Shown piece by piece: positions 28,762 to 39,179 of a stretch of DNA of 64,000 bases. A program made the translations under genes and the position numbers. Source of the stretch: Yoonia sediminilitoris (GTDB taxonomy: Bacteria > Pseudomonadota > Alphaproteobacteria > Rhodobacterales > Rhodobacteraceae); assembly GCF_003058085.1 (NCBI RefSeq), contig NZ_QBUD01000014.1, forward strand, positions 1-64,000, in the 5' to 3' direction. The number at the start of each line of letters is the position of its first letter. Position 1 is the stretch's first letter. Below the pieces are notes generated by a model. It did no database searches. It was not told the DNA's origin and was given only the letters and a program-made list of their open reading frames with translations.

Positions 28762-28902
28762 GTTTCCCCTCCGTATCCTCAATAATTTAGTGCAGTGAGC
28801 CTGCGCGAAAAGGGACGATAATGCGATAAACAGGATTTAGCAGAAATAATCGCGCCGCGTCGGTCGGTTTGCGCAAATGGTTACTGTTGCAGTTCGGCTT
28901 TG

Positions 28903-29571
28903 TCAGGGACGTTCGCGATCAAGGACAATGTCACCGCGCATGATCTGACCAACATAGGCGCAGGGGTCATCGCGTTGCGACAGATGCAGATAGGACTTCA
29001 GTGCAAAGCGATCGGGCGCAAGTGACATGTAGACGAGGTTGATCTCATCACGTGATATCCGGCCCCAACTTTCCGACATAGCCAGCACAGTGGCGCGGTC
29101 GCTTGGCGGCAAGCTACGGATTTGCATCGCATAAGCCAGATACTCTGCCGTTGTCGGGCAGTCAGGGAAGGGGCAGATGGCATCTTCATAGGAAGCATGG
29201 GTGAGTTCATGCATGATGATACTGGAAAAGAGCACAGAAGGTGCGATATTCCGAAATACGCTGTCTGCTGCCAGCGCATCCGGCAACGCCGCAGGTTTCA
29301 ACAGGTCGATTCGCGCCTCACCACAATGGTAGAGACCCAGACACGCTGGCGCGAGCCGGTCCTTGATCGTTACGGACAGGGGCAACGGCACGGGCATATT
29401 GCAGGCAGCGAGTGCCGCGCTGCTCGTCGCGACCATTTCACAGACCCGCGCTGACAAGCCCGGATCACCACTCGTGACCGTGACTGCGAGGTCGGGGCAC
29501 TGCAGCCCCTCTGCCTGCGCTGTCAGGGCAACAAGGGTAAATCCGGTGACAAGCCAAATTTTCAGTTGCAT
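28903..29571 (-). CDS. Secreted putative zinc protease with HELTH motif (DUF6639-like)
   Basis: The protein has 222 residues with a signal peptide (IWLVTGFTLVALTAQAEG). FSSIIMHELTHASYED holds an HExxH zinc motif, here HELTH, and Glu or Asp residues downstream could give the third ligand (YEDAICPFPDC). Six or more cysteines suggest disulfides in the periplasm. The overall pattern resembles the DUF6639 family of marine alphaproteobacteria. Peptidase activity is inferred from the motif alone. It stands alone, read in the same direction as typA. Confidence 0.65.
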   Translation of the reverse strand: MQLKIWLVTGFTLVALTAQAEGLQCPDLAVTVTSGDPGLSARVCEMVATSSAALAACNMPVPLPLSVTIKDRLAPACLGLYHCGEARIDLLKPAALPDALAADSVFRNIAPSVLFSSIIMHELTHASYEDAICPFPDCPTTAEYLAYAMQIRSLPPSDRATVLAMSESWGRISRDEINLVYMSLAPDRFALKSYLHLSQRDDPCAYVGQIMRGDIVLDRERP

Positions 29572-29650
29572 GCCCGCCCCTGTGCCCCATAGCCCAGCCA
29601 GAAAGCTAGTACAGAAACCGGCGACTTGCGATGATATAGATCAACGCGTC

Positions 29651-31468
29651 CTAGCTCGCCCGCGCCTGCCGCTTGCGCTCATGTGGGTCAAGATAGCGCT
29701 TACGCAGACGGATCGCGTTTGGCGTGACCTCGACCAGTTCATCATCGTCGATATAGGCGATGGCCTGCTCCAGTGACATGGTGACAGGTGTGGTCAGGCG
29801 CACAGCCTCATCAGTGCCAGACGCGCGCACGTTGGTCAGTTTCTTGCCCTTGAGCGGGTTCACTTCCAGATCGTTTTCGCGGCTGTGTTCGCCAATGATC
29901 ATGCCGGTGTAAATTGCTTCCTGCGCACCGATGAACATCTTGCCGCGGTCTTCCAAATTCCAAAGCGCGAATGCGACCGATGAGCCATTTTCCATCGAAA
30001 TCAGTACGCCCTGACGACGCCCGTCAATCTTGCCTTTATAGGGGGTTGTGCCGTGGAACAGGCGGTTCAAAACGCCCGAGCCGCGCGTGTCGGTCAGGAA
30101 TTCACCATGATACCCGATCAGGCCACGTGACGGAACATGTGCGATAATGCGGGTCTTGCCAGCACCGGCAGGCTTCATTTCCGTCAGCTCGCCCTTGCGC
30201 GGACCGGTCAGTTTTTCGACCACCACGCCGGTATATTCATCATCCACGTCGATGGTGACTTCCTCGACCGGTTCGTGACGCTCTCCGTCGACCTCGGTGA
30301 AAATTACCTGCGGGCGCGAGATTGAGAGTTCAAAACCCTCGCGGCGCATGTTTTCGATCAAGACGCCCATCTGCAATTCGCCACGGCCCGAAACTTCGAA
30401 CGCATCGCCGCCGGGCGTGTCGGCGATTTTGATCGCGACATTGACTTCGGCCTCTTTCATCAGGCGGTCGCGGATTACGCGGGACTGGACTTTTTTGCCG
30501 TCCTTGCCAGCCAGCGGGCTGTCGTTGATCCCGAACGTGACGGTGATGGTCGGCGGGTCAATCGGTTGGGCAGGGATCGCTTCATCAACCGACAGATCGC
30601 AGATCGTGTCGGCCACGGTGGCTTTCGTCATGCCGGCGAGCGTAACGATATCGCCAGCTTCGGCCACATCGATTGCTGTCTGGGACAGGCCGCGGAAGGC
30701 CAGCACCTTGGACACGCGGAACTGTTCGATCTTATCTCCATCGCGTGACAGGGCCTTGACGGTTTCGCCTGCCTTCAGCGTGCCGGCTTCGACCCGGCCC
30801 GTCAGGATGCGGCCGATGAACGGGTCGGCAGACAAGGTGGTCGCCAACATGCGGAACGGTTCGTCCTTGTGGGCGATTTGCGCAGGGGCAGGGACGTGAT
30901 CGATGATCAGGTCAAACAGCGCGTCCAGATTTTCGCGCGGGCCGTCCAGTTCGGCGTCACACCAGCCAGCCCGGCCGGAGGCGAACATCGTCGGAAAATC
31001 GAGCTGGTCGTCGTTCGCTTCAAGGGCTGCGAACAGGTCAAAACAATCGTCAACAGCGCGGTCAGGTTCGCCGTCAGGCTTATCGACCTTGTTCACGACC
31101 ACAATGGGGCGCAGGCCAAGTGCCAGCGCCTTGGAGGTCACGAATTTCGTCTGTGGCATCGGCCCTTCGGCGGCATCGACCAGCAAAACAACACCGTCAA
31201 CCATCGACAGGATACGCTCAACCTCGCCGCCAAAGTCGGCGTGGCCGGGGGTGTCGACGATGTTGATGCGGATGCCTTTCCATTCGACGGACGTACATTT
31301 CGCAAGAATAGTGATCCCACGCTCGCGTTCGATGTCGTTGCTGTCCATGGCACGCTCTTGCGTGGCCTCGTTTTCACGGTAGATGCCCGATTGTTTCAGT
31401 AGTTCGTCAACGAGGGTCGTTTTGCCGTGGTCAACGTGTGCGATGATCGCGATATTGCGAATGTCCAT
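29651..31468 (-). CDS. typA: Ribosome-associated GTPase TypA/BipA
   Basis: The protein has 605 residues. The G-domain motifs are [26 protein letters not shown] and [14 protein letters not shown]. Domain II, two EF-G-like domains ([20 protein letters not shown]) and the BipA-specific C-terminal domain ([20 protein letters not shown]) follow. It aids 50S assembly and growth at low temperature or under stress. The gene is single and flanked by unrelated genes. Confidence 0.97.
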   Translation of the reverse strand: MDIRNIAIIAHVDHGKTTLVDELLKQSGIYRENEATQERAMDSNDIERERGITILAKCTSVEWKGIRINIVDTPGHADFGGEVERILSMVDGVVLLVDAAEGPMPQTKFVTSKALALGLRPIVVVNKVDKPDGEPDRAVDDCFDLFAALEANDDQLDFPTMFASGRAGWCDAELDGPRENLDALFDLIIDHVPAPAQIAHKDEPFRMLATTLSADPFIGRILTGRVEAGTLKAGETVKALSRDGDKIEQFRVSKVLAFRGLSQTAIDVAEAGDIVTLAGMTKATVADTICDLSVDEAIPAQPIDPPTITVTFGINDSPLAGKDGKKVQSRVIRDRLMKEAEVNVAIKIADTPGGDAFEVSGRGELQMGVLIENMRREGFELSISRPQVIFTEVDGERHEPVEEVTIDVDDEYTGVVVEKLTGPRKGELTEMKPAGAGKTRIIAHVPSRGLIGYHGEFLTDTRGSGVLNRLFHGTTPYKGKIDGRRQGVLISMENGSSVAFALWNLEDRGKMFIGAQEAIYTGMIIGEHSRENDLEVNPLKGKKLTNVRASGTDEAVRLTTPVTMSLEQAIAYIDDDELVEVTPNAIRLRKRYLDPHERKRQARAS

Positions 31469-31549
31469 TGGTCTGCCTTTGTACGGAAGTTGACGGGCGG
31501 ATAGCGTGCAATTGCAGCAAAAGCTACCCCTTATTGGGCGGTGTGCCTT

Positions 31550-31885
31550 TTAGTGCGTGCTTGTGCTGGAAAATAGATGGATAATCAGGATTCCCAGAAG
31601 GATCAGGCTGATCCCCAAAATGGCGGGAAAATCCAGCCGCTGTCCAAAAACCACAAAACCGATGGCAGCAATCAGAACGATGCCCAGACCGGACCACATC
31701 GCATAGAGGATACCCACGGGCATTTCCTTCAGCGCCAGTGCAAGCAGATAAAAGGATGCAGCATAGGCGACAATGCACAGCACTGATGGCCACAGCCGCG
31801 TAAACTGTTGGCTGGCCTGCAAGGCCGTTGTGCCAATCGTTTCGGTCGCGATGGCGATGATCAGAAAGATGTAGTGAGCGGGCAT
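31550..31885 (-). CDS. SMR-family small multidrug exporter
   Basis: The protein has 111 residues with four membrane helices. YIFLIIAIATETIGTTALQA carries the membrane-embedded Glu that binds substrate and proton in EmrE. VGILYAMWSGLGIVLIAAIG and AILGISLILLGILIIHLF match helices 3 and 4. It works as a dual-topology dimer that exports quaternary cations, guanidinium or similar compounds with proton antiport. It is encoded 81 bases upstream of typA on the same strand. No guanidine riboswitch was seen before it. Confidence 0.9.
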   Translation of the reverse strand: MPAHYIFLIIAIATETIGTTALQASQQFTRLWPSVLCIVAYAASFYLLALALKEMPVGILYAMWSGLGIVLIAAIGFVVFGQRLDFPAILGISLILLGILIIHLFSSTSTH

Positions 31886-32039
31886 GCGGGCATCTCTAGC
31901 TTAGCAGCATATTTGTGTCACGACCCAATTTTTCGAAAAATTTGAGACAGAAACAGGGCGTCGGGTCTGACCGATTTAACGCCATCAAAATGATGGTCGC
32001 GTATCGCTCTTGTGACGGATATTCTCGGGGTGTTGCATC

Positions 32040-32981
32040 ATGGGCTGCGGATACTACAGGGTTTTGCTTTTGTTGTGCGGCACTTTGTTGGTTTCGGCTT
32101 GTGGTGGTGGGTCAGGCGGCGGCAATGTGTCAGGGCCCGTCGAGGTTCCGCCGGATGCGACGCCGCAGGAAAACGGGCTGCCCTATGGCGGGGCTGGCTG
32201 GACCTTTGAAGACGCCGAAGAGGCGGATATCATTGCAGTGGGGGCCGATTACGAGAGTGCCACAGGGACGCAAACCCAGTTGGGGCAGTTGCGTTTTGCA
32301 TCCGGTTTTTTTGCGGCAGACCCGACCGAACGTGATGCCGTCGCAACCCTGTTCGGCGAAGAAGTCATTATCACAGGCGGTGAAGGAACATTGGCCAATG
32401 GGCAAACCGTGCGGATCACATTTGACCCACAAATGGCGGGCGAACATGCGGGCTTTGTGCATGTCCTGTCCTATGCAGCACTTGATTCCGTACAACCTGC
32501 CGACCCGGTCAATGGTGAAGCCGCTTATGTGTTCGGCTTCCTGACTGACCCGGACATCATCAATGAGCGGATCGCGGGGAGCGTCACCTATAGCGGTGAT
32601 CTGTCCGGCATTGGCGCCGTGTCCATAAATGGTGTCCAGTACGGGTCCCCTGCCGGAACAGAATTGGATGGCGCAATCGCGATAAATGCGGACTTCAAGG
32701 CAAATCGAGTCGCTGGAAATGTGTCAGCCAACTATGACGCCGGTGCGCGCACCGTTGCCGTCGACCTGTCTATGGACAGCACGCTGTTTGCAGGCAACAC
32801 CTTTGCCGGGACATTTGATTGCAGCGGCAGTTGCACATCGGACACGGACATGGATGCTGCTTTTTATGGACCCAACGGGCAGGAAGTGGCTGGTGTGCTC
32901 GCGGTCGACACCACCCATGACATCAGCGGTAATCGCTATGATTTCGAAGGGGTCGGCAGTTTTGTGATTGTCCCGCAATAG
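32040..32981 (+). CDS. Lipoprotein with TbpB-type barrel
   Basis: The protein has 313 residues. A signal ends at the lipobox VSAC (LLLLCGTLLVSACGGGSGGG), so it is lipidated. The last 100 residues alternate as beta-strands and contain DAAFYGPNGQEVAGVLAVD followed by FEGVGSFVIV, the pattern of transferrin-binding-protein-like beta-barrels. Such lipoproteins can be surface exposed through Slam-type translocons, but no Slam gene is seen here. A related lipoprotein follows 167 bases downstream, and a broken relative lies at 2749. Function in metal or ligand capture is a guess. Confidence 0.7.
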   Translation: MGCGYYRVLLLLCGTLLVSACGGGSGGGNVSGPVEVPPDATPQENGLPYGGAGWTFEDAEEADIIAVGADYESATGTQTQLGQLRFASGFFAADPTERDAVATLFGEEVIITGGEGTLANGQTVRITFDPQMAGEHAGFVHVLSYAALDSVQPADPVNGEAAYVFGFLTDPDIINERIAGSVTYSGDLSGIGAVSINGVQYGSPAGTELDGAIAINADFKANRVAGNVSANYDAGARTVAVDLSMDSTLFAGNTFAGTFDCSGSCTSDTDMDAAFYGPNGQEVAGVLAVDTTHDISGNRYDFEGVGSFVIVPQ

Positions 32982-33148
32982 TGCGATGCAGACATAGCTG
33001 GGCTTTGGGTTGCGGAATTAACCATGATTTCAATTATTTAGCGAGTGACCGCCGCCATCATTGGGCCGCAATTCGCCGGTATTGAGTCAAATTTTAGTCT
33101 TACTGTTCACTTAGTCGGTCCTGGTAACGATTCATTAGGGACCAACAT

Positions 33149-34177
33149 ATGTCGAAGAAATTTATCGCACCAATTCTTGCCGTGGCCGCGGTTAGCGGTT
33201 TGGCAGGCTGTGAAATCAAACTTGCACCAGTTGACACGGTCAGTCTGGACAACACGGCCGAGCCGGCATCGGACCCGGTGAATCCGCTCTATTTCGGGAC
33301 GCAATCGGGTGAAGCATCAGCGACCGGAATCGCCTTTGCTTCGGCAGAAGAGGTTTTCGATCTTGCTCGCGATGGTCTGGAATCTGGCGGGACTGTTCGC
33401 GTCGTCGCGGTTGAGCGGGATGAGGCTGGCAATGCAAGGCTGCGGATCACAGATGAAACTCTGACAGTCACGCTCCCTGAAACGGAAGGGGATCGCAGGC
33501 TGGTGGTGACTTTGACTGACCCCAACGGGCTGCGTTCGAGCGAAAACATGAGCGAAGACAATTATATCTTTGTTGATCAGGGGTATAGATTCGCCTCCGA
33601 GGACGGTCGGCCCAGTGTAGCGACAGTGTTCTTTCAGGACGAAACTACCGCGGGATTCGCTGTTTTTGGGGCCGAAACCAACCCTGACGAACTGGTCCCG
33701 TCACTTGGAACCGTAAATTATGAGGCACCGCTGCGACTGACGGGCGCGGTCGTAGACGGCGGTGGTCTGGAAAGCCGTCTGCGTGCTGGCGGCTTTATTT
33801 CGTTGGACGCTGACTTTGCACAAAGCTCGGTCACTGGTGAAATGGAACTTTTTCTGCCGGTTGATTTGCCGCTTGAGCAAATGGAACTGCCAATGATGCG
33901 CCCTGAAGGAACCCTAACCGTTGCGTTGGAGGAGGCCGATATCCTCGGAAACGGATTTGGCACGACTGCGAATACGGTGGTTTCAAGTGTCGATGGCGCG
34001 ACCTTTACGTCTGACAGTAATGTGGGTGGCGTGTTTTATGGACAAGATGCAGAGACCGTTGCAGGTGTGGTCGGTCTGGACATCACGGCAACAAATGATG
34101 AGACCGGCGAAACCCAGCAATTTATCGGTGCAGGCAGTTTCGTGTCGGGCGATGAATTCGGCATGCTCCGGCGTTAG
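33149..34177 (+). CDS. Second TbpB-barrel-like lipoprotein
   Basis: The protein has 342 residues with lipobox LAGC (PILAVAAVSGLAGCEIKL). The first half has short beta-rich repeats (TVRVVAVERDEAGNARLRIT). The second half ends with FTSDSNVGGVFYGQDAETVA, then FIGAGSFVSGDEFG, matching the barrel signature of its neighbour at 32040. The pair looks like an old tandem duplication with low identity outside the signature. Each has its own upstream gap, so co-transcription is uncertain. A strong terminator closes the unit. Confidence 0.7.
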   Translation: MSKKFIAPILAVAAVSGLAGCEIKLAPVDTVSLDNTAEPASDPVNPLYFGTQSGEASATGIAFASAEEVFDLARDGLESGGTVRVVAVERDEAGNARLRITDETLTVTLPETEGDRRLVVTLTDPNGLRSSENMSEDNYIFVDQGYRFASEDGRPSVATVFFQDETTAGFAVFGAETNPDELVPSLGTVNYEAPLRLTGAVVDGGGLESRLRAGGFISLDADFAQSSVTGEMELFLPVDLPLEQMELPMMRPEGTLTVALEEADILGNGFGTTANTVVSSVDGATFTSDSNVGGVFYGQDAETVAGVVGLDITATNDETGETQQFIGAGSFVSGDEFGMLRR

Positions 34178-34211
34178 GGTCAGGACCACAGGCGCCGTCC
34201 GGCAAATAAAT

Positions 34212-34237
34212 AAGGCCACCCCACGGGGTGGCCTTTT
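34212..34237 (+). terminator. Rho-independent terminator between lipoprotein gene and icd
   Basis: AAGGCCACCC and GGGTGGCCTT pair perfectly around a CACG loop and are followed by Ts (34234-34237). It lies between the convergent ends of the lipoprotein gene and icd and may act in both directions. Confidence 0.85.
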
Positions 34238-34258
34238 GCATAAATTGCTTTCACTTCA

Positions 34259-35467
34259 TTACATCGCTGCATTCAGATTTTCGTCGATCTTTTCAAGGAA
34301 ACCTTCGGTGGTCAGCCAGCTTTGGTCAGGTCCTACCAGCAGCGCAAGGTCTTTTGTCATGTGACCGCTTTCCACAGTGTCCACGACAACCTTTTCCAGC
34401 GTCTGAGCGAACTTGGCCAGTTGCGCGTTATCATCCAGCTTGGCGCGGTGCTTGAGCCCACCGGTCCAGGCAAAGATGGAAGCAATCGAGTTGGTCGATG
34501 TGGCCTGCCCCGCCTGATGCTGGCGGTAGTGCCGCGTCACAGTGCCATGAGCTGCTTCGGCTTCGACAATTTTGCCATCGGGAGTCATCAACTGGCTCGT
34601 CATCAGCCCCAGCGACCCAAACCCCTGCGCGACCGTGTCGGATTGCACATCGCCGTCATAATTCTTGCAGGCCCATACAAATTTGCCTGACCACTTCATG
34701 GCAGAGGCCACCATGTCATCAATCAGACGGTGCTGGTAAGTGATACCCGCTTTGTCGAAAAGTTCTGCGAATTCTTCATCAAATACCTGCTGGAACAGGT
34801 CCTTGAAGCGTCCATCATAGGCTTTCAGGATCGTGTTCTTGGTCGAAAGATACACTGGCCAGCCAAGGTTCAGCCCGTAATTCAGGGATGCGCGCGCAAA
34901 GTCGATGATCGACGCATCAAGGTTGTACATGCCCATCGCGACACCGGCACCGGGGCTGTCAAAGACCTCTTTTTCAATCACTGTGCCATCTGCACCAACG
35001 AATTTCATCGTCAGTTTGCCGGGACCGGGCATCAGAAAATCGGTGGCCTTGTACTGGTCGCCAAAGGCGTGGCGGCCAATGACAATGGGATGGGTCCAGC
35101 CGGGCACAAGGCGCGGGACATTCTTGCAGATGATGGGGGCACGAAAGACCACGCCACCCAGAATATTGCGGATCGTGCCGTTGGGGGAACGCCACATTTT
35201 TTTCAGCCCGAATTCTTCGACCCGCTGTTCATCGGGCGTAATCGTCGCACATTTGACACCCACACCGTACTTTTTTATCGCTTCGGCGGCATCAATGGTG
35301 ATCTGGTCATCGGTGGCGTCGCGCACCTCCATTCCCAAATCGTAATATTTCAGATCCACATCCAGATAAGGCAAAATCAGCTTTTGCTTGATGAAATCCC
35401 AGATAATCCGGGTCATTTCATCCCCGTCCAGTTCGACGATGGGGTTCTGTACCTTGATCTTGGACAT
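34259..35467 (-). CDS. icd: NADP-dependent isocitrate dehydrogenase
   Basis: The protein has 402 residues from [20 protein letters not shown], with GGAGA ahead of the ATG; an upstream frame to 35524 is rejected. It belongs to the eukaryote-like, homodimeric IDH group: [57 protein letters not shown] and [20 protein letters not shown]. It oxidises isocitrate to 2-oxoglutarate in the TCA cycle. The gene is monocistronic. The accessory region begins just upstream of its promoter side. Confidence 0.96.
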   Translation of the reverse strand: MSKIKVQNPIVELDGDEMTRIIWDFIKQKLILPYLDVDLKYYDLGMEVRDATDDQITIDAAEAIKKYGVGVKCATITPDEQRVEEFGLKKMWRSPNGTIRNILGGVVFRAPIICKNVPRLVPGWTHPIVIGRHAFGDQYKATDFLMPGPGKLTMKFVGADGTVIEKEVFDSPGAGVAMGMYNLDASIIDFARASLNYGLNLGWPVYLSTKNTILKAYDGRFKDLFQQVFDEEFAELFDKAGITYQHRLIDDMVASAMKWSGKFVWACKNYDGDVQSDTVAQGFGSLGLMTSQLMTPDGKIVEAEAAHGTVTRHYRQHQAGQATSTNSIASIFAWTGGLKHRAKLDDNAQLAKFAQTLEKVVVDTVESGHMTKDLALLVGPDQSWLTTEGFLEKIDENLNAAM

Positions 35468-35729
35468 GCGCTTGTCTCCGCAATGATTGAATCTATGGGA
35501 TGCGCATAGCGCACTTTCCACCAAACAGAAAGATGGTATGCATTCGTATACAAATTGTGAGTATTTGGTAGACTCGGTAGCCTCGGAAGGGTCGTTTCTG
35601 CTTGATCTTGGCCGGGACTCGAGGTCTCACATTATAATTTAAAATCAATGATTTGCTATTTCCATTTGCGCGGTACTGTCTCCTTCTGGCTCACTTCGAG
35701 CCAGCATAGAAAGGTGGATTAAACGGAGG

Positions 35730-35910
35730 ATGAAAATGCCGCTAGATAAACTCTCGGCGGTGAAGGTGAAAGCCCTCGGCGCAGGCAAATATAACGACGG
35801 CGGCGGGCTTTGGTTCTGGAAAAGATAGGACGGCGGCCACTAATAGGTCCTCCGGGTCACAGTCCACGGTCGGCGGCGGGAGATGGGTCTGGGCGGTTCG
35901 GACATGACGC
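35730..35910 (+). pseudogene. Integrase fragment (DUF4102 domain) with three in-frame stops
   Basis: GGAGG and ATG at 35730 open a frame reading MKMPLDKLSAVKVKALGAGK, then YNDGGGLWFWKR, TAG, DGGH, TAA, TAG, then VLRVTVHGRRREMGLGG. This is the N-terminal arm-binding domain of a P4-type integrase, in one frame but with three stops. After about 35910 the family pattern is lost and the rest of the integrase is missing. A 7-bp hairpin (35686-35704) lies just upstream. It marks an old insertion event next to icd. Confidence 0.75.
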
Positions 35911-37127
35911 TCGCAGATCGCCGCGACCGATCACTGCGATCAGGTCTCTCCGGCCGTGTTAGAGGCATAATAGGGTCGGACGGCGTCCCGTTTATGGAGG
36001 CGATCGTCGGGATGTTGGCACGGCGGGATATAGCGCACATGCAAGAAGGCATGGATGCGCCTATGACGGCGGGCAAGCGGTTTGTGCCGACAAACCCAGG
36101 TCGAGGTGGAGATTGATATGGCCGCATGGGAGGATAAGTTCGCGCGCTTTCCGGGATCGAGGTTTCGCGGAGACACGATCAAGGCGGCGCTCCAGGGGAA
36201 GGGCTTCCACGAGTTCCGGGTCACGGACGATTGGCCTGTCGGCTGCAATTGAGGGCGGTTCGACAAGAAGCACCCGGTCTTCGTTCGGCGCGAGGCCAAT
36301 ATAGGGGCCAATGGGGTCAGTTGTTCCAATAGACTGAAGAACTTTTAAAAGAGATCTCTGGGGGTGGATATAGGGCCTTATGGAGCGGTTATAGGGGTTT
36401 TGTGGTGGCGCGTTCTCTGATGTGGGAAAGTTGGCCCCATGGGTCCCCCGGCGGCTGATCGGGGGGTAGTTGCGGCGGCCTGGGACTGGATCGAGCCCCG
36501 GTCCTGGGGGCTGGGGAAGTTGATCGGCCAAGCCCCACAAGGATAGCGGCCCATACCTATAGGAATTCCAGTTAATGGAAGGTTAGCTCAGGACCTCCAG
36601 CCGAGAGCACCGGTTCACCTTTGTCCGTGACCAGGAGACTGACTTTTCCCAGTATAAGAACCGAACACAAGACACCAATTCACACGCCTGACGCCCGGAC
36701 AAGCCGTGTCGTTCCATCACGTCACGCCGTATCTGCACGAACTGAGATCGGCATTAGGTCCGCGGTGCGGACGAAACAGCCGCCTGCTGCGACTGCGTGG
36801 CTTGCTTTTTAGTGGTCACAGTGGGTTCGTAAGAAGACAAAAACAAAGCACTGCTTGTAATGCGCGCCGGAAAGTTCAAGGTCACGAATCTTCAACAATA
36901 GATAGTAAAGCAATCAACTTAAGAGACGTTTTGACTTCGATCAATCCAGCAAAGTCAACTGACGATATTATCCAAATTTACTGAACTTACCGAGGATAGA
37001 GAAAGTTTGGCCGATTAGGACATTTCCATGGCAAGTAATTTTTGTTCAATAGAAATCTGACGGCATGCGTGGTTTGAAACGAGGTTTGACCAAGTGATGC
37101 TCTGTCCTCCAGATTGGAGGAAATATT
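35911..37127. other. Accessory-region debris without an intact gene
   Basis: No intact gene is visible. At 36119 a GGAGG-led ATG opens MAAWEDKFARFPGSRFRGDT, stopping at 44 codons; the text goes on in frame after the TGA as GRFDKKHPVFVRREA to 36349, so it is probably a small element-borne gene broken by one stop. Three TATAGGG copies lie at about 36300, 36370 and 36390. From 36400 to 37100 base composition varies and becomes A/T-richer near 36880-37060. The last 60 bases carry the ribosome-binding site (GGAGG) of the multicopper oxidase gene. Confidence 0.5.
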
Positions 37128-39149
37128 ATGATTACACGACGTAGCTTTCTGGAATTTTCCACTATTGCGGGAGGTGCCTTCGCGCTCCCGGGACTCTTCG
37201 GCGCGACACGAACCGCAGCGATACCGTTGGCGGCTGGGCTGTCAGATCCAAGCTTGCAGCCCAAGTTCATCGAACTCGCGCCGAACGCTCTTGACCCTGC
37301 TTTCCTGTACAAAGACCTGAACGAGAATGGAAAACCCGCTATGAAGCCGGACTTTTCCGTCAAGGCTGGCGAAAACATTCAGGAGACCGGGCTGGTCGAC
37401 CCCAAGAACGGCAGACGGCTCAAGACGCCAATCTGGGGCTATGGAAATGATACAATATCATGGCCCGGCCAGACCATTCAGGTGGTAAGCGCCTCTCACG
37501 GTGGCGCTGAGGAAACCATCGTCAGGTGGGCAAACGAGATCAAAGCCAATGAGCATCTGCTGCCTGTCGACGAAAACCTGCACTGGTGCTACTCGCTGCA
37601 TGGCGCCTCGTCGGCCAATGGCGTCGACTACCGCGCCTACAGCATCAAGAAGAACGGCGTGCCGATGATTCCGCATCTGCACGGGGGGCGCACCGACTTC
37701 CAATTCGACGGCAACCCGGAATACTTCTTCAGCACCGACGGCGATGTAAAGGGGCCACAATGGGATTTCGTCGAGGGGGGGTTCCAGACGGATTTCCGCT
37801 ACGACAACAACGTCCAAGCGGGCAACCTCTGGTACCATGACCACGCGCTTGGAATCACGCGTCTCAACGTCTACGCCGGGCTCGCCGGCTTCTACTTCGT
37901 GCGCGACGAGTTCGATACCGGCCAGCCGGACAACCCGCTTGGGCTGCCGGCCTTCCCCTACGAACTCGCTTACGCGATCCAGGACCGGATGTTCACCAAC
38001 AAGGGCAACCTCTTCTATCCTGCCTATCCAGGTGATCCGTTCTACGACGATTTCATCACCGGCGAGGGCGCGGTGCTCCCGCCGGACCTGTTCCCGGGCG
38101 GCGGCCCGACCGCGCTTGCCGAGTTCTTTGGCGATCACGTGGTGGTGAACGGGAAGATCTGGCCCAAGGCAAATGTTGAACCGCGGCATTACCGGATGCG
38201 GTTGCTGAACGGTTGCGACTCGCGTTTCATGGTGTTGCGCTTCCGGGCTGCGGCTGCACCCTCCGCGACCAACCTTGACGGTGCGAGCGCGCCGATCCCT
38301 TTCTGGGTTATCGGGATGGATCAGGGCTTTGCGAAGGAACCGACGCAGACCGATACGCTCGTCTTTGAACCGGGTGGACGCTACGACATTGTCTTCGATT
38401 TCTCCGGTGTCCCCTCAGGATCGCGCGTGATCATGGAGAATATCGGCGGCGACGCGCCCTTCGGCGGAGCCTTCGGCGACGACCTCGACTCTGGGGACCT
38501 TTTCCCTGACCGTCAGACCGACCGCATCATGGCTTTCGACGTGGTGGTTTCGCTCAATTCAAGCATTCCCGACGCGTTCGACCCGTCGGCACTGCCGGGC
38601 TGGAAAGGCAACATGGCGCAGGTTTCCAACTTCCGCCAGGTTGCGCTCTTTGAGGGCACTGATGAATTTGGTCGGCTGCAGCCCCTTCTTGGCACAGTGA
38701 ACGGCGACGGGACAGCGACCGGGTATACGTGGTTCCAAGACACGACCGAGGTTGTTTCGCTTGGCACGACCGAGATCTGGGAGATCTACAATTTCACTGG
38801 CGATGCACACCCGATCCACCTGCACCTCGTAGACTTCGAGGTGCTTGATCGTCAGGATTTCACCTTCACTTCGGATGGAACGGTACCGGTGCCGCAGCAC
38901 AGCGGTGCATTTGGCGAGGTCGTGAACGTGACCAGCATCACCGAGGCTGGGGGCGTGCCGGACCGTCCGGAAATCGTGGAGAACGGTCCGCGGGACATGG
39001 TGACCGCGCTTCCGGGGGATCCGGACACAGGGATCGGGCAGAAGGTGGCAATCAAAGCTACCTTCGACAAACCCGGTCGCTATGTCTGGCATTGTCATAT
39101 CCTGTCCCATGAGGACCATGAAATGATGCGGGTGCTGGAAGTCATCTAG
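37128..39149 (+). CDS. Tat-exported multicopper oxidase (CotA/bilirubin-oxidase-like)
   Basis: The protein has 673 residues. It opens with a twin-arginine signal (MITRRSFLEFSTIAGGAFAL). All four copper motifs are present: PHLHGG near residue 182, WYHDHALGITRLN near 235, HPIHLHLVDFEV near 560 and WHCHILSHEDHEMM near 654, where the final Met suits a type 1 copper axial ligand. The arrangement is that of three-domain laccases such as CotA and bilirubin oxidase. It would oxidise phenols, bilirubin-like compounds or metal ions such as Mn(II) in the periplasm with O2. It is isolated among element remains, so horizontal gain is likely. Confidence 0.9.
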   Translation: MITRRSFLEFSTIAGGAFALPGLFGATRTAAIPLAAGLSDPSLQPKFIELAPNALDPAFLYKDLNENGKPAMKPDFSVKAGENIQETGLVDPKNGRRLKTPIWGYGNDTISWPGQTIQVVSASHGGAEETIVRWANEIKANEHLLPVDENLHWCYSLHGASSANGVDYRAYSIKKNGVPMIPHLHGGRTDFQFDGNPEYFFSTDGDVKGPQWDFVEGGFQTDFRYDNNVQAGNLWYHDHALGITRLNVYAGLAGFYFVRDEFDTGQPDNPLGLPAFPYELAYAIQDRMFTNKGNLFYPAYPGDPFYDDFITGEGAVLPPDLFPGGGPTALAEFFGDHVVVNGKIWPKANVEPRHYRMRLLNGCDSRFMVLRFRAAAAPSATNLDGASAPIPFWVIGMDQGFAKEPTQTDTLVFEPGGRYDIVFDFSGVPSGSRVIMENIGGDAPFGGAFGDDLDSGDLFPDRQTDRIMAFDVVVSLNSSIPDAFDPSALPGWKGNMAQVSNFRQVALFEGTDEFGRLQPLLGTVNGDGTATGYTWFQDTTEVVSLGTTEIWEIYNFTGDAHPIHLHLVDFEVLDRQDFTFTSDGTVPVPQHSGAFGEVVNVTSITEAGGVPDRPEIVENGPRDMVTALPGDPDTGIGQKVAIKATFDKPGRYVWHCHILSHEDHEMMRVLEVI

Positions 39150-39179
39150 ATCGTCAGTGCAGATGACGCCACAGCTTGA

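Noticed and set aside
34259..35910. icd 3' end as the attachment site for the integrase fragment, as for phage e14
   Set aside because: The integrase fragment lies on the 5' side of icd; the 3' end of icd is about 1.5 kb away and borders ordinary genes.
36290..36400. Three TATAGGG copies considered as replication iterons
   Set aside because: They are too few and unevenly spaced, and there is no replication gene nearby.
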